A stretch of DNA of 48,968 nucleotides, taken from positions 1 through 48,968 of the forward strand of contig NZ_LZJF01000019.1 in assembly GCF_001666835.1 (NCBI RefSeq), in the 5' to 3' direction. Under the pieces are notes generated by a model that was not told where the DNA came from, searched no databases, and saw only the letters and a list, made by a program, of their open reading frames with translations. Both the position numbers and the translations under genes were made by a program. The stretch comes from Mycobacterium sp. E3251. Its GTDB lineage: Bacteria > Actinomycetota > Actinomycetes > Mycobacteriales > Mycobacteriaceae. Below, one piece after another: positions 10,050 through 19,914 of this stretch (the stretch's first letter is position 1; each line of letters opens with the position of its first letter).

Positions 10050-10953
10050 CAATGTCGCGCCCATCGAAATCCGCCACTTGACAAAGAATTTCGGATCGGT
10101 GCGGGCGTTGGACGGCCTCGACCTGACCGTGCGCGAAGGCGAAGTGCACGGCTTCCTCGGCCCCAACGGTGCTGGGAAGTCGACGACCATCCGCATCCTG
10201 CTCGGTCTGGTCAAGGCGGACGGCGGCACCGTGCGGCTGCTGGGCGGCGACCCGTGGACCGACGCGGTCGCACTGCACCGCCAGATCGCCTATGTGCCCG
10301 GCGATGTGACGCTATGGCCGACGCTGACCGGCGGCGAGACCATCGACCTGCTGGCCCGCATGCGCGGCGGCATCGACCGCACGCGTCGCGACGAGCTGAT
10401 CGAGCGCTTCGACCTCGATCCGCACAAAAAGGCGCGGACCTATTCGAAGGGCAACCGGCAAAAGGTTTCGCTGATCTCCGCGTTCTCGTCGCGGGCCCGC
10501 CTTTTGCTGTTGGACGAGCCCAGCAGTGGTCTGGACCCGTTGATGGAGAACGTCTTTCAGCAGTGCGTTGCCGAGGCGCGCGATCGCGGCGCAACGGTGT
10601 TGTTGTCCAGTCACATCCTGGCCGAGACCGAAGCTCTGTGCGAAAGGGTGACCATCATCCGGGCGGGCAAGGCCGTCGAAAGCGGCACCCTGGACTCGAT
10701 GCGGCACCTCAGCCGCACCTCGATCAAGGCCGAAATGACCGGCGACCCCGGCGACCTCACTCGCATCAAGGGCGTCGAGGACGTCAGCGTCGAGGGCACC
10801 ATCCTGCGCGCTCAGGTCGACGGCGAAAGCCTCGGGGAACTCATCCGGGCACTCGGCGACGCCGGTGTGCGTAGCCTCGTCAGCCAGCCGCCGACACTCG
10901 AGGAACTCTTTCTGCGCCACTACGACACGACGGACAAGGTTTCGGCATCATGA
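10039..10953 (+). CDS. ABC transporter ATP-binding protein (drug exporter type)
   Basis: The protein is 304 aa from ATG 10039, which has AAGGAG eight bases upstream; an in-frame ATG at 10021 lacks such a site. Walker A is [10 protein letters not shown] (about 44-53). The Q-loop region is [16 protein letters not shown], the signature is [11 protein letters not shown] (a variant of LSGGQ), Walker B is [13 protein letters not shown], and the H-loop is SSHIL. The C-terminal extension ([20 protein letters not shown]) is typical of DRA-type exporters. It powers the 547-aa membrane partner encoded next, with a 4-base ATGA overlap. It corresponds to Rv1218c. Confidence 0.93.
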   Translation: MPVDNVAPIEIRHLTKNFGSVRALDGLDLTVREGEVHGFLGPNGAGKSTTIRILLGLVKADGGTVRLLGGDPWTDAVALHRQIAYVPGDVTLWPTLTGGETIDLLARMRGGIDRTRRDELIERFDLDPHKKARTYSKGNRQKVSLISAFSSRARLLLLDEPSSGLDPLMENVFQQCVAEARDRGATVLLSSHILAETEALCERVTIIRAGKAVESGTLDSMRHLSRTSIKAEMTGDPGDLTRIKGVEDVSVEGTILRAQVDGESLGELIRALGDAGVRSLVSQPPTLEELFLRHYDTTDKVSAS

Positions 10954-12593
10954 GCACCGCAACCTTGGATCGCTCGCACCGCCCGGCGTACCCCGCGCCG
11001 CAACGCGGCTCGAACTTCTCCGGAACGCTGGGGATGCTGCGGCTCTACTTGCGCCGCGACCGAATCTCGCTGCCGCTGTGGGTGTTCCTGCTGTCGGTGC
11101 CACTGGCAACGGTGTACGTCGGCAGCATTGAAAAGGTCTACCCCACCCAGGCCGCCCGGGCCGGATTCGCTGCGTCCATCATGGCGAGCCCGGCGCAGCG
11201 CGCGCTCTACGGGCAGGTCTACAACGACAGCCTTGGGGCGGTTGGCATTTGGAAGGCCGGGATGTTCCACCTGCTGATCGCGGTGGCCGTCATCCTGACC
11301 GTCGTCCGGCACACCCGGGGCGATGAGGAGGCGGGCCGAACCGAGCTCGTGGACTCGACCGCCGTCGGTCGCTATGCCAGCCTCACCGCCGCACTGTTGT
11401 TGTCGTTCGGGGCCTCCATCGCCACCGGCGTGATCGGCGCGGTTGGACTGCTCACCACCGACGTCCCCGCCGGCGGGTCGCTCGCTTTCGGTGCGGCGCT
11501 GGCCTGCTCCGGCCTGGTGTTCACCGCCGTCGCCGCGGTGACCGCGCAACTGTCCCCAAGCGCACGCTTCGCGCGCGGCGCCGCGTTCGCGGTTCTGGCG
11601 GCCGCCTTCACGCTGCGCGCCGTCGGCGACGCCGGTTCCGGTGCGCTGTCATGGCTCTCGCCGTTGGGATGGTCGCTGCAGGTCCGGCCCTACGCGGGCG
11701 ATCACTGGTCCGTGCTGACGCTGCATCTGACGACCGCCGTCGCGCTCACCGCGGTGGCATACCGGCTGCTCGCCGGCCGTGACGTCGGTGCCGGGCTCTT
11801 CGCCGAACGCCCCGGCCCAGGATCCGCCGCGCCCGCGCTGGGCAATGTGTTCGGGCTGGCATGGCGATTGGACCGTGGAGCGCTCCTGCTCTGGACCGTG
11901 GGGCTGTGCCTCTATGGCGTCCTGATGGGCAGTGTGGTGCACGGCATCGGCGACGAACTCGGCGGCAGCAACGCCGCCCGCGACATCGTCGTCCGGATGG
12001 GCGGCACCAGCGCTTTGGAGGAAGCCTTCATCGCCGTCGCGTTCACCATGATGGGGATGGCGGCCGCCGCATTCGCCGTCTCGCTGACGTTGCGATTGCA
12101 CCAGGAGGAAGCGGGGCAGCGCGCCGAAGCGACGCTGGCCGGTGCGGTGTCGAGAGACCGCTGGCTGGCCAGTCACCTGCTGGCGGCATTGCTCGGATCC
12201 TCGGTGGCGATGCTGGCCAGCGGTTTGGCCGGCGGCCTGGTCTACGGCGCCGCCGCCGGTGACCTTGGCGGCAAAGTGGCCGTCGTGGTGGCAAGTGCGG
12301 CCGTGCAACTGCCCGCAGTCTGGTTGTTGTCGGCGGTGACGGTCGGCTTGTTCGGTCTGGCACCACGATTCACACCCGTGGCCTGGGGCGTTCTGGTCGG
12401 GTTAATCGCCTTGTACCTGATCGGTTCGTTGGCCGGGTTCTCGCAATGGCTGCTCGACCTGGAACCGTTCGCCCATATCCCCCGGGTCGGCGCGGATTTC
12501 ACCGCCACGCCGCTGCTGTGGCTATTGGCCATCGACGCCGCACTCGTTACCCTCGGTGTCATGGGCTTCCGACGCCGCGATCTGCGTGGTTAG
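10950..12593 (+). CDS. ABC transporter permease (Rv1217c-type tetronasin-like exporter)
   Basis: This 547-aa integral membrane protein has about twelve hydrophobic segments in two halves. The halves are separated by a soluble loop near residues 270-300 ([17 protein letters not shown]). The first helix is [20 protein letters not shown], and the last contains [19 protein letters not shown]. The duplicated six-helix layout matches tetronasin-type ABC-2 exporters, in which one gene encodes both membrane halves. Its start overlaps the ATPase stop (ATGA). The pair probably expels hydrophobic drugs, as reported for Rv1218c-1217c. Confidence 0.9.
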   Translation: MSTATLDRSHRPAYPAPQRGSNFSGTLGMLRLYLRRDRISLPLWVFLLSVPLATVYVGSIEKVYPTQAARAGFAASIMASPAQRALYGQVYNDSLGAVGIWKAGMFHLLIAVAVILTVVRHTRGDEEAGRTELVDSTAVGRYASLTAALLLSFGASIATGVIGAVGLLTTDVPAGGSLAFGAALACSGLVFTAVAAVTAQLSPSARFARGAAFAVLAAAFTLRAVGDAGSGALSWLSPLGWSLQVRPYAGDHWSVLTLHLTTAVALTAVAYRLLAGRDVGAGLFAERPGPGSAAPALGNVFGLAWRLDRGALLLWTVGLCLYGVLMGSVVHGIGDELGGSNAARDIVVRMGGTSALEEAFIAVAFTMMGMAAAAFAVSLTLRLHQEEAGQRAEATLAGAVSRDRWLASHLLAALLGSSVAMLASGLAGGLVYGAAAGDLGGKVAVVVASAAVQLPAVWLLSAVTVGLFGLAPRFTPVAWGVLVGLIALYLIGSLAGFSQWLLDLEPFAHIPRVGADFTATPLLWLLAIDAALVTLGVMGFRRRDLRG

Positions 12594-12600
12594 GAGCGCC

Positions 12601-13275
12601 ATGAAAACCGGTATTCGCGTGACGGTGCGATCGATCTCGGGATTCCTGTCTTTCGGCTTGATCCTCTTCCTGCCCGCCGGCACGTTCCGTTATTGGCAGG
12701 CATGGGTTTTCATCGCCGTGTTCATGGCGGCAACGCTCATCCCCGTCGTCTACCTGGCGCGGAACAATCCCGCGGCCCTGCAGCGCCGCATGAATGCGGG
12801 CCCGCGCGCCGAACCCCGGGCGACCCAGAAGTTCATCATCACCGGCTCGTTCCTGGTGCTGTTCGGGGTGATGGTGCTCAGCGCGCTCGATCACCGGTTC
12901 GGCTGGTCGTCCGTACCGGCGTGGCTGTCCGTGCTCGGTGATGTCCTGGTGGCGGTGGGACTCGGAATCGCCATGCTGGTGATCGTCCAAAACAGTTACG
13001 CCGCAGCCACTATCACAGTGGAGTCGGGGCAGACGCTGGTATCCGACGGTCTCTACCGATTCGTGCGCCACCCGATGTATGTCGGGAACGTGATCATGAT
13101 GATCGGCATGCCGTTGGGGCTCGGCTCCTATTGGGCACTGCTCCTGGTCATTCCGGGCTGCGTCCTGCTCGCCCTCCGTATCCTCGACGAGGAAACGCTG
13201 CTCACCCAGGAGTTGACCGGATATCGCGAATACCGGCAACGGGTGCGCTATCGGTTGGTGCCCTTGATCTGGTAA
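12601..13275 (+). CDS. isoprenylcysteine/phospholipid methyltransferase-like membrane protein
   Basis: This 224-aa protein has five or so membrane helices (first FLSFGLILFLPAGTF, then AWVFIAVFMAATLIPVVYLA). The ICMT/PEMT-type SAM motif is LYRFVRHPMYVGNVIMMIGM, with the C-terminal DEETLLTQELTGYREYRQRV Glu-Glu element. The ATG at 12601 has AGGAG seven bases upstream and follows the permease stop by seven bases, so it belongs to the exporter operon. The substrate is unknown. It corresponds to Rv1216c. Confidence 0.87.
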   Translation: MKTGIRVTVRSISGFLSFGLILFLPAGTFRYWQAWVFIAVFMAATLIPVVYLARNNPAALQRRMNAGPRAEPRATQKFIITGSFLVLFGVMVLSALDHRFGWSSVPAWLSVLGDVLVAVGLGIAMLVIVQNSYAAATITVESGQTLVSDGLYRFVRHPMYVGNVIMMIGMPLGLGSYWALLLVIPGCVLLALRILDEETLLTQELTGYREYRQRVRYRLVPLIW

Positions 13276-13293
13276 CGGCCGCGCCGGCGCGCC

Positions 13294-13305
13294 TAGGGTA
13301 TTCGC
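13294..13305 (+). promoter_or_regulatory. leaderless-type -10 before the CocE-like gene
   Basis: TAGGGT at 13294-13299 is followed by six bases and GTG 13306, with no ribosome binding site. The promoter remains intact although the gene behind it is frameshifted. Confidence 0.5.
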
Positions 13306-14992
13306 GTGGCCCGAAATCCCGCACCCGCCCGGGACAGGCCGTGGCGGCGCCCCGGCGCGCTCCGGTATGCGGTGAGCCGAATACGGCTCGTCGCCAAGCC
13401 CCCCGTCACCGTGACCGATCCACCAGCCGACCTTGATGTCGAACGCGATGTATGCGTTCCGACCCGCGACGGAACGGTATTGCGGGCCAACGTTTTCCGG
13501 CAGCGCGATGCCAATGCGCGGCCGGTGATTCTCAGCATCCACCCCTACGGCAAGGACAATCTGCCGAGACGGCGCGGCAGCAGGTGGACGTTCTCCGTGC
13601 AGTACCGGATCCTGCGCCAGCCGCAACAGGTGCGCTTCTCGGCGCTGACCGGTTGGGAGGCGCCCGATCCCGCGTGGTGGACCTCCCAGGGCTTCGCCGT
13701 GGGTCAATGCCGACTCGCGCGGCTGTGGCCGTTCCGACGGCACCGGGCACCTGTTGTCGCGTCAGGAGGCCGAGGACACCTACGACCTGGTGCAGTGGAT
13801 CGCCGGACAACCATGGAGCGACGGACGGGTCGTCATGCTCGGGGTGTCGTACCTGGCCATCAGCCAGTACGCGGTCGCGGCGCTGCGGCCACCGGCGCTA
13901 CGGGCGATCTGCCCGTGGGAAGGCTTCACCGACGCTTACCGCGACCTGACCTTCCCGGGCGGCGTTCGCGAGACCGGGTTCACCAGGGTGTGGTCGCGAA
14001 ACGTGCGACGCGACACCCGGCAGGCCTACGATCTGGAACGGATGCAGGACGCCCACCCATTGCGCGACGAGTTCTGGCGCTCGCTGGTCCCGGACCTCTC
14101 GGCAATCGAGGTTCCCATGCTGGTGTGCGGCAGCTTCTCCGACAACAACCTGCATGGCCGCGGCTCGATCCGCGCGTTCACGCGCGCCGGCTCCCGCCAC
14201 GCCCGCCTCTACACCCACCGCGCCGGCAAGTGGGCGACCTTCTACTCCGAGCCCGCGCTGACCGAGCAATTGAGGTTCTTCCGCGGAGTGCTGGACGGGA
14301 CGCCCGCTTCCCGCAGCGTCCGCCTCGAGGTCCGCGAAGACCGCGACACCATCGCGGCGGTGCGCGAAGAGACCGACTGGCCACTGGCGCGCACCCATTG
14401 GCGGCCAATGTATTTGGGCGAGGGCGGACTGCTGACCGCCCAGCGGCCGTCGGCGGAAGGTGGCATCGCGTTCGAAACCCGCTCCGGGGCAGCAGCATTC
14501 AGCTGGACGGTGCCCGCGGATATCGAGCTGACCGGCCCGATGGCGGCGCGGCTGTGGGTCGAACTGGCCGGCTGTGACGACGCCAACCTGTTCGTCGGCG
14601 TGGAGAAGTGGCGCGACGGACGGTTTGTCGGATTCGAAGGCTCCTACGGCTACGGACGCGACCGGGTGAGCACCGGTTGGCAGCGCGTCTCGCTGCGCGC
14701 GCTGGACCCCGACCTCTCGCGAACGTGGGAACCCGTCGCGGCGTGCGTCGACCCGCGGCCCCTCGCCCCGCACCAGGTGGTCGAGGTCAACGTGGCGCTG
14801 GGCCCGTCGGCGACGCTGTTCCGCGCCGGTGAGCGACTGCGCTTGGTGGTCGCGGGACGCTGGTTGTGCCCGCGGAACCCGCTCACCGGCCAACTCCCGG
14901 CGGCCTACGCCGGATCCCCGCGCGGCCGCGTCAAGCTGCACTGGGGCCCGCGCTACGACGCGCATCTGCTGATCCCGGAGATCCCCGGGTAG
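13306..14992 (+). pseudogene. CocE/NonD-family hydrolase with a one-base frameshift
   Basis: The intact protein would be about 561 aa (Rv1215c type). The first 132 codons (13306 to about 13701) run into VRNV-type CocE sequence (DVCVPTRDGTVLRANVF, ILSIHPYGKDN). At GGG 13701-13703 the frame then changes. The first frame reads TSQGFAVGQCRLAR, while the second frame gives the expected VNADSRGCGRSDGTGHLLS and continues to 14992. Removing one G restores a single frame. Downstream, GVSYLAISQYAVAALRPPAL holds the nucleophile Ser, and the C-terminal jelly-roll (YDAHLLIPEIPG end) is complete. The family hydrolyses esters or acyl peptides. A sequencing error in the G run is as likely as a real mutation. 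The rest of the gene shows no decay. Confidence 0.85.
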
Positions 14993-15002
14993 CACCGGTG
15001 TT

Positions 15003-16217
15003 CTAGATCCAGACGCCCTTGCCCACCGCGACCACACCGCCAGCGCTGATCGCGAAACGCTCCCGGTCCTTCTCGAGATCCACGCCGACCATCTCGCCGG
15101 GCCCGACGACGACGTTCTTGTCCAGGATGGCGTGGCGCACCACCGCGCCCCGGCCGACCCGGGCGCCGGGCATGATCACGCTGCCCTCCACAATCGCGCC
15201 GTCATCGACCACGACGTTGGACGAGAGCACCGAGTTGCGCACCGAAGCCGCCGAAATGATGCTGCCCGCGCCGACGACCGACTCCTGCGCCGACCCGCCG
15301 TTGACGAACTTGGCCGGGGCCAGGTTCTCGGACTCACCGCGGATCGGCCAGCGCTTGTTGTAGAGGTTGAACACCGGATGCACCGAGACCAGGTCCATGT
15401 GCGCGTCGTAGAACGCGTCCAGCGTCCCCACGTCACGCCAGTAACCCCGGTCGCGGTCGGTCGCGCCCGGTACCTCGTTGTCCTTGAAGTCGTAAACCGC
15501 GGCCATACCGTCGTCGACCAACCGCGGAATGATGTCACCGCCCATGTCGTGATCCGAGTGGTCGTCGTCGGCGTCGGCGCGAATCGCGTCGATGAGCACC
15601 TTGGTGGTGAAGATGTAGTTGCCCATCGACACGAACGTGGCCTCGGGGTCATCCGGTGTACCGGGCGGGTCCAACGGCTTCTCCACGAAATCGCGGATGC
15701 GGCCGGAATCATCGGCGTCGATGCACCCGAATGCGGTGGCCTCGCCGCGCGGCACGCGGATGCCGGCCACCGTTGCACCGGCCCCGCTTTCGATGTGGAA
15801 CTGGACCATCTGCTCGGGGTCCATCCGATACACGTGGTCGGCGCCGAAAACGACTATGTAGTCGGGGTCTTCGTCGTAGATCAGATTGAGCGACTGGTAG
15901 ATCGCGTCGGCGGAGCCGGTGTACCAGCGGGGGCCCAGGCGCTGCTGCGCGGGCACCGGGGTGATGTACTCACCGGCCAGACCGGACAGCCGCCAATTCT
16001 GCGAAATGTGACGGTCCAGTGAATGCGACTTGTACTGGGTGAGAACGCAGATCCTCAAGTAGCGGGCATTGACGAGGTTGGAGAGCACGAAGTCGATCAG
16101 CCGATAGGCGCCGCCGAAGGGAACCGCGGGCTTGGCCCGATCCGCGGTCAGCGGATACAGCCGCTTGCCCTCACCGCCGGCCAGGACAATGCCCAGCACG
16201 TGTGGCGCTTCCCTCAT
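15003..16217 (-). CDS. glgC: glucose-1-phosphate adenylyltransferase
   Basis: The protein is 404 aa, the length of Rv1213. It opens with the nucleotidyltransferase motif [20 protein letters not shown] and [14 protein letters not shown]. The sugar-binding region VEKPLDPPG and the catalytic [14 protein letters not shown] follow. A C-terminal left-handed beta-helix of hexapeptides ([20 protein letters not shown]) ends the protein. It makes ADP-glucose from ATP and glucose-1-phosphate for glycogen and maltose-1-phosphate. It is divergent from glgA, and each gene has its own leaderless -10 in the 160-base gap. The PE14 gene found next to it in H37Rv is absent. Confidence 0.96.
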   Translation of the reverse strand: MREAPHVLGIVLAGGEGKRLYPLTADRAKPAVPFGGAYRLIDFVLSNLVNARYLRICVLTQYKSHSLDRHISQNWRLSGLAGEYITPVPAQQRLGPRWYTGSADAIYQSLNLIYDEDPDYIVVFGADHVYRMDPEQMVQFHIESGAGATVAGIRVPRGEATAFGCIDADDSGRIRDFVEKPLDPPGTPDDPEATFVSMGNYIFTTKVLIDAIRADADDDHSDHDMGGDIIPRLVDDGMAAVYDFKDNEVPGATDRDRGYWRDVGTLDAFYDAHMDLVSVHPVFNLYNKRWPIRGESENLAPAKFVNGGSAQESVVGAGSIISAASVRNSVLSSNVVVDDGAIVEGSVIMPGARVGRGAVVRHAILDKNVVVGPGEMVGVDLEKDRERFAISAGGVVAVGKGVWI

Positions 16218-16377
16218 GGTTCAAACCTATCGGCCGCCGCAAGGCGCTGCCAGAGGGACGGCGCTATTGGCGGTGTTCTGTGCGGCTGTCCGTCAAGGTA
16301 TTTGGTCCGCCGAGCCGGTCACCGATTGCCCGGCCCCCGACTCGCGCTCCTCCGCGCGACCGAACTACCGTGCGGGT
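16218..16377. promoter_or_regulatory. divergent glgC/glgA promoter region
   Basis: On the minus strand TAGGTT (plus coordinates 16224-16229) plus six bases precedes the glgC ATG at 16217. On the plus strand TACCGT (16366-16371) plus six bases precedes the glgA ATG at 16378. Both fit leaderless transcription. The 130 bases between hold no other recognisable element. Confidence 0.55.
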
Positions 16378-17541
16378 ATGCGGGTGGCGATGATGACTCG
16401 GGAATACCCACCAGAGGTCTACGGGGGAGCCGGCGTACATGTCACCGAACTGGTCGCCCAGCTGCGCCGATTGTGCGCGGTCGATGTGCACTGCATGGGC
16501 ACGCCGCGGCCGAACGCCATCGTTCACCAATCCGATCCGCGCTTGCAGAGCGCCAACCCCGCGCTGTCGACGTTGTCCGCGGACCTGATGATGGCCAACG
16601 CCGCGTCGGCGGCCACCGTCGTGCATTCGCACACTTGGTACACCGGGATGGCCGGTCATCTGGCGGCGCTGCTCTACGACATTCCCCACGTCCTGACGGC
16701 GCATTCGCTCGAGCCGCTGCGGCCATGGAAGGCCGAACAGCTCGGCGGCGGCTACCAGGTGTCGACGTGGGTGGAGCGCACCGCGGTGCAGGCGGCGGAC
16801 GCCGTCATCGCGGTCAGCTCCGCGATGCGCGAAGACATCCTGCGCGTCTACCCCGCGCTGGATCCCAGCGTCGTGCACGTCATCCGCAACGGGGTGGACA
16901 CCGACGTGTGGCATCCGGCCGGGCCGACGCACACCGGGTCCGTGCTGGCCGAGCTCGGCGTCGACCCCGACCGGCCCACGGTTGCGTTTGTCGGCCGGAT
17001 CACCCGGCAGAAGGGGGTCGCCCACTTGGTGGCGGCGGCGCACCATTTCGACCCCGAGGTGCAAGTGGTGTTGTGCGCGGGCGCCCCCGACACCCCGGAG
17101 ATAGCCGAGGAGATTCGGTCCGCGGTGGCGCGGCTGGCCCACGACCGGCAGGGCGTGTTCTGGATCAGAGAGATGCTACCGATCGGCGAGATACGTGAAA
17201 TATTGTCGGCGGCAACGGTTTTCGTCTGCCCCTCGGTGTACGAGCCGCTGGGCATCGTGAACCTGGAGGCGATGGCATGCGCGACGGCCGTGGTGGCTTC
17301 CGACGTCGGCGGGATCCCCGAGGTGGTTCTCGACGGGGTGACCGGTTCGCTCGCCCATTACGACGCCGGAGACCCGACCGGTTACCAGACCAGACTGGCC
17401 GACGCTGTCAACGCGCTCGTCGCCGACCCCGAAAAGGCGAAGCGGTATGGCGAGGCGGGACGCCAGCGCTGCGTCGAGGAATTCTCCTGGGCCCGCGTCG
17501 CCGAGCAAACCCTGGACATCTACCGAAAGGTGTGCGCGTAG
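16378..17541 (+). CDS. glgA: GT4 alpha-glucosyltransferase (GlgA/GlgM, maltose-1-phosphate synthase)
   Basis: The protein is 387 aa, identical in length to Rv1212c. It has a GT-B fold. The N domain has MMTREYPPEVYGGAGVHVTE and AHSLEPLRPWK. The C domain has VAFVGRITRQKGVAHLVAAA and the donor-site motif VYEPLGIVNLEAMACATAVV with the E-x7-E pattern. In mycobacteria this enzyme uses ADP-glucose from GlgC to make maltose-1-phosphate for the GlgE pathway, rather than acting as a classical GlgA. The frame is open far upstream, but the start at 16378 has the family N terminus (MRVAMMTREYPP) and the leaderless -10. Confidence 0.94.
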   Translation: MRVAMMTREYPPEVYGGAGVHVTELVAQLRRLCAVDVHCMGTPRPNAIVHQSDPRLQSANPALSTLSADLMMANAASAATVVHSHTWYTGMAGHLAALLYDIPHVLTAHSLEPLRPWKAEQLGGGYQVSTWVERTAVQAADAVIAVSSAMREDILRVYPALDPSVVHVIRNGVDTDVWHPAGPTHTGSVLAELGVDPDRPTVAFVGRITRQKGVAHLVAAAHHFDPEVQVVLCAGAPDTPEIAEEIRSAVARLAHDRQGVFWIREMLPIGEIREILSAATVFVCPSVYEPLGIVNLEAMACATAVVASDVGGIPEVVLDGVTGSLAHYDAGDPTGYQTRLADAVNALVADPEKAKRYGEAGRQRCVEEFSWARVAEQTLDIYRKVCA

Positions 17542-17562
17542 CCCGCGGTCCGCCGGCAGGCC

Positions 17563-17736
17563 TTAGCTGGAGCTCGTGACACCCTTGAGTTCGTCACCGA
17601 GGGCGGCGGCTTCGTCGGGCGTCAGCTCGACGACCAGGCGGCCACCTCCCTCAAGTGGTACCCGCATCACGATGCCGCGCCCCTCCTTGGTTGCTTCCAG
17701 AGGACCGTCGCCGGTCCGGGGCTTCATCGCCGCCAT
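17563..17736 (-). CDS. DUF3117 small conserved protein (Rv1211 type)
   Basis: The protein is 57 aa starting MAAMKPRTGDGPLEATKEG, then GIVMRVPLEGGGRLVVELTP and DEAAALGDELKGVTS. This small protein is conserved almost unchanged across actinobacteria, and its function is unknown. The ATG at 17736 has GGAGGGAG about 7 bases upstream; the frame continues to 17841 with no family similarity. It is convergent with glgA, with 21 bases between the stops. Confidence 0.88.
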   Translation of the reverse strand: MAAMKPRTGDGPLEATKEGRGIVMRVPLEGGGRLVVELTPDEAAALGDELKGVTSSS

Positions 17737-17939
17737 CGAGTGCTCCCTCCAGGTTCGAGCTGGTCCGCCGTTGCAGACCTGGTCGGCGCCGAGCATGCCC
17801 CGCCAGCGATTTTCCAGCCATACCCGACATCGACCTGCCAAATCACCCCTCTATTGTTCCCTATCCAGGTCACGAGTTGAACAAAGACCCGGTTCTCCGG
17901 GCGCCGGGGGCCGCTGAACGCCGATTGCCCGGCCGCATG

Positions 17940-18518
17940 TCACCGGGGGGAAGGCACCCAACAACCCCGGATATGGTCGTCGACCATGCCGGTCGCCTGC
18001 ATCAGCGCATAGGCAGTGGTGGGCCCGACGAAGCGGAACCCGCGCCGCTTGAGCTCGCGCGCCATGGCCTTCGATTCCGGTGTAGCCGAGGGAACTTCGG
18101 AGCCATCCGCCGGCCGGGGGCGCGGTTCGGGCGCAAAGGACCACAGCAGCTCCGCGAGGTCCGCCGGGGTTCCCAGTTCGGCGGCGGCGCGGGCGTTGGC
18201 GATGGTCGCGTCGATCTTGGCCCGGTTGCGCACGATGCCCGTGTCCGCCATCAGTCGCTGCACGTCCGCATCGGTATAGCCCGCGACCCGCTCGAAATCG
18301 AACCCGGCGAAGGCGCGCCGGAAGTTCTCCCGTTTGCGCAGGATGATCAGCCACGACAGCCCACTCTGGAACGCCTCCAGGCTCATTCGCTCGAACAGCG
18401 CCACCCCGTCGTGCACCGGGCGGCCCCACTCCTGGTCGTGGTAATCGCGGTACAACTCGAAATCGGGTCCGGGCCGGATGGCCGCCCAGCTACACCGAAC
18501 CAGCCCGTCATCGCTCAC
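17940..18518 (-). CDS. tag: DNA-3-methyladenine glycosylase I
   Basis: The protein is 192 aa from GTG 18518 (VSDDGLVRCSWA). Tag-family features are the N-terminal RCSWAA with the zinc-ligand Cys, YRDYHDQEWGRPVHDGVALF, FERMSLEAFQSGLSWLIILR, FRRAFAGFDFERVAGY and the C-terminal FRFVGPTTAYALMQATGMVD with His in VDDHIRGC. It removes 3-methyladenine from DNA in base-excision repair. It starts two bases after the stop of the upstream DivIVA-like gene, so the two form one operon. It corresponds to TagA (Rv1210). Confidence 0.93.
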   Translation of the reverse strand: MSDDGLVRCSWAAIRPGPDFELYRDYHDQEWGRPVHDGVALFERMSLEAFQSGLSWLIILRKRENFRRAFAGFDFERVAGYTDADVQRLMADTGIVRNRAKIDATIANARAAAELGTPADLAELLWSFAPEPRPRPADGSEVPSATPESKAMARELKRRGFRFVGPTTAYALMQATGMVDDHIRGCWVPSPR

Positions 18519-18520
18519 AT

Positions 18521-18868
18521 CTAGTCCTGACGGTCCTCGCCGCCCTCGGGTTCCATGGGTTGGACATCGTCCTCGGCAGATGCGGGGGCGGACACCGCGG
18601 CGAGCTGGCCGCGCAGCGCCTCCAGCTCGCGCGCGAGCCGGTCCAGCACCCAATCCACCTCGCTGGTCTTGTAGCCACGCAACGCCTGGGTGAACTTGAC
18701 CGCGTCGACGTCCGCGCCGGTCACGCCGTAGGCCGGCAGCACGGTCGCGGTCGTCCCCCGGGGCAGGGGCGGCAACTGCTCACCGCGCCCGAACAGCAGA
18801 CTCGCCGCGCCGAACAGCACGATCGCCACCAGCACCAGCACCACCAGGTAAAGCAACACCAACGCCAC
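18521..18868 (-). CDS. DivIVA-domain membrane protein (Rv1209 type)
   Basis: The 115-aa protein begins with one N-terminal transmembrane helix (VLLYLVVLVLVAIVLFGAAS). A DivIVA-like short domain follows: VTGADVDAVKFTQALRGYKTSEVDWVLDRL, written here in two halves, VDAVKFTQALRGYKTSEVD and VDWVLDRLARELEALRG. An acidic tail ends it. The DivIVA domain usually binds curved membranes or polar scaffolds; here the role is unknown. It lies between gpgS (50 bases upstream) and tag (2 bases downstream). Confidence 0.82.
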   Translation of the reverse strand: MALVLLYLVVLVLVAIVLFGAASLLFGRGEQLPPLPRGTTATVLPAYGVTGADVDAVKFTQALRGYKTSEVDWVLDRLARELEALRGQLAAVSAPASAEDDVQPMEPEGGEDRQD

Positions 18869-18918
18869 GTCGTCGATACTGCCCTATGCCACCGACACCG
18901 CGACCACGCAGCGCGGCT

Positions 18919-19914
18919 TTAGCGCGGCCTCAGGACCTTCATGGGCGGGCGGTCCGCCAGCGACACCGGCGAGGTGTGCTGGGTGTAGCTCTGACCATCG
19001 GGCCCTTCGGGCCCAACGGCGAAGAACTGCGTCAACCCGACGCCGGAATCCGGAATCCCGCAGCGCGAGAGCAGGGTCGCGATGACCTGGCGGCTCATCG
19101 CACCCAGCTCGGCCAGCGGCCGGTTGCGGTGCGCACGCACGCCCAGGTTGACCTGCGCGATGGCCCCCAAGCCCAGCCGGTCGAAAGTGTCCAGCAGCAG
19201 ACCGATCTCGACGCCGTAGCCCGGCGCGAACGGCACCGACGTCAGCAGTTCGCGAGTCGCCGCGTACTCCCCGCCGAGCGGCTGCAGGATGCCGCCCAGC
19301 TCCGGCCGCAGCGCCGCGAGCAGCGGCCGGGCCACCAGTTCGGTGACCCGCCCGCCGCCGGTGGCGCCCGCGGCGCCGCCGACGTCGCCGACCTGCAGCG
19401 GCCGCCGGTAGAAGCTCTTGACCAGGTGGACGCCGTCGCCCATGAGCAGCGGCCCGACCAGCCAGGGCACGAACATCGGGTTCGGATTGATCAGGTCGGA
19501 GTCGACGAAGACGACGATGTCACCGCTGGTGGCCGCCAGCGAGCGCCACAGCGCCTCGCCCTTCCCGGGCCGGATCGGCACCTCGGGCAACGCCTGCTCA
19601 CGGCTGACGACGCGGGCGCCGGCGGCCACGGCGCGGATTTCCGTGTCGTCCGTCGAGCCGGAATCCAGCACGATCAGCTCGTCCACCAGCCCGTCAACCA
19701 GGGGTGAGATGCTCTCGACCACCGATTCGATGGTCTCTTCTTCGTTGAGGGCCGGCAGCACCACCGAGATGGTTCGCCCCGCCTTCGCGGCCTCGAGCTC
19801 GGCGACCGTCCAGCTCGGACGGCTCCAGCTGCGGTTGGACAGCCAGGCGTCGCCCGGCCGGGCGGCCAGCACCGCGTCGTCGGTGAGGTCGCCGACCAGG
19901 TCGGATGCCGTCAT
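18919..19914 (-). CDS. gpgS: glucosyl-3-phosphoglycerate synthase
   Basis: The protein is 331 aa (GT81, GT-A fold). Visible motifs are ISVVLPALNEEETIESVVES, VDGLVDELIVLDSGSTDDTE, the metal-binding DSD in IVVFVDSDLINPNPMF, and RPLLAALRPELGGILQPLGG. It transfers glucose to 3-phosphoglycerate, the first step of methylglucose lipopolysaccharide synthesis. Its ATG overlaps the folP2 stop by four bases. It corresponds to Rv1208. Confidence 0.95.
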   Translation of the reverse strand: MTASDLVGDLTDDAVLAARPGDAWLSNRSWSRPSWTVAELEAAKAGRTISVVLPALNEEETIESVVESISPLVDGLVDELIVLDSGSTDDTEIRAVAAGARVVSREQALPEVPIRPGKGEALWRSLAATSGDIVVFVDSDLINPNPMFVPWLVGPLLMGDGVHLVKSFYRRPLQVGDVGGAAGATGGGRVTELVARPLLAALRPELGGILQPLGGEYAATRELLTSVPFAPGYGVEIGLLLDTFDRLGLGAIAQVNLGVRAHRNRPLAELGAMSRQVIATLLSRCGIPDSGVGLTQFFAVGPEGPDGQSYTQHTSPVSLADRPPMKVLRPR

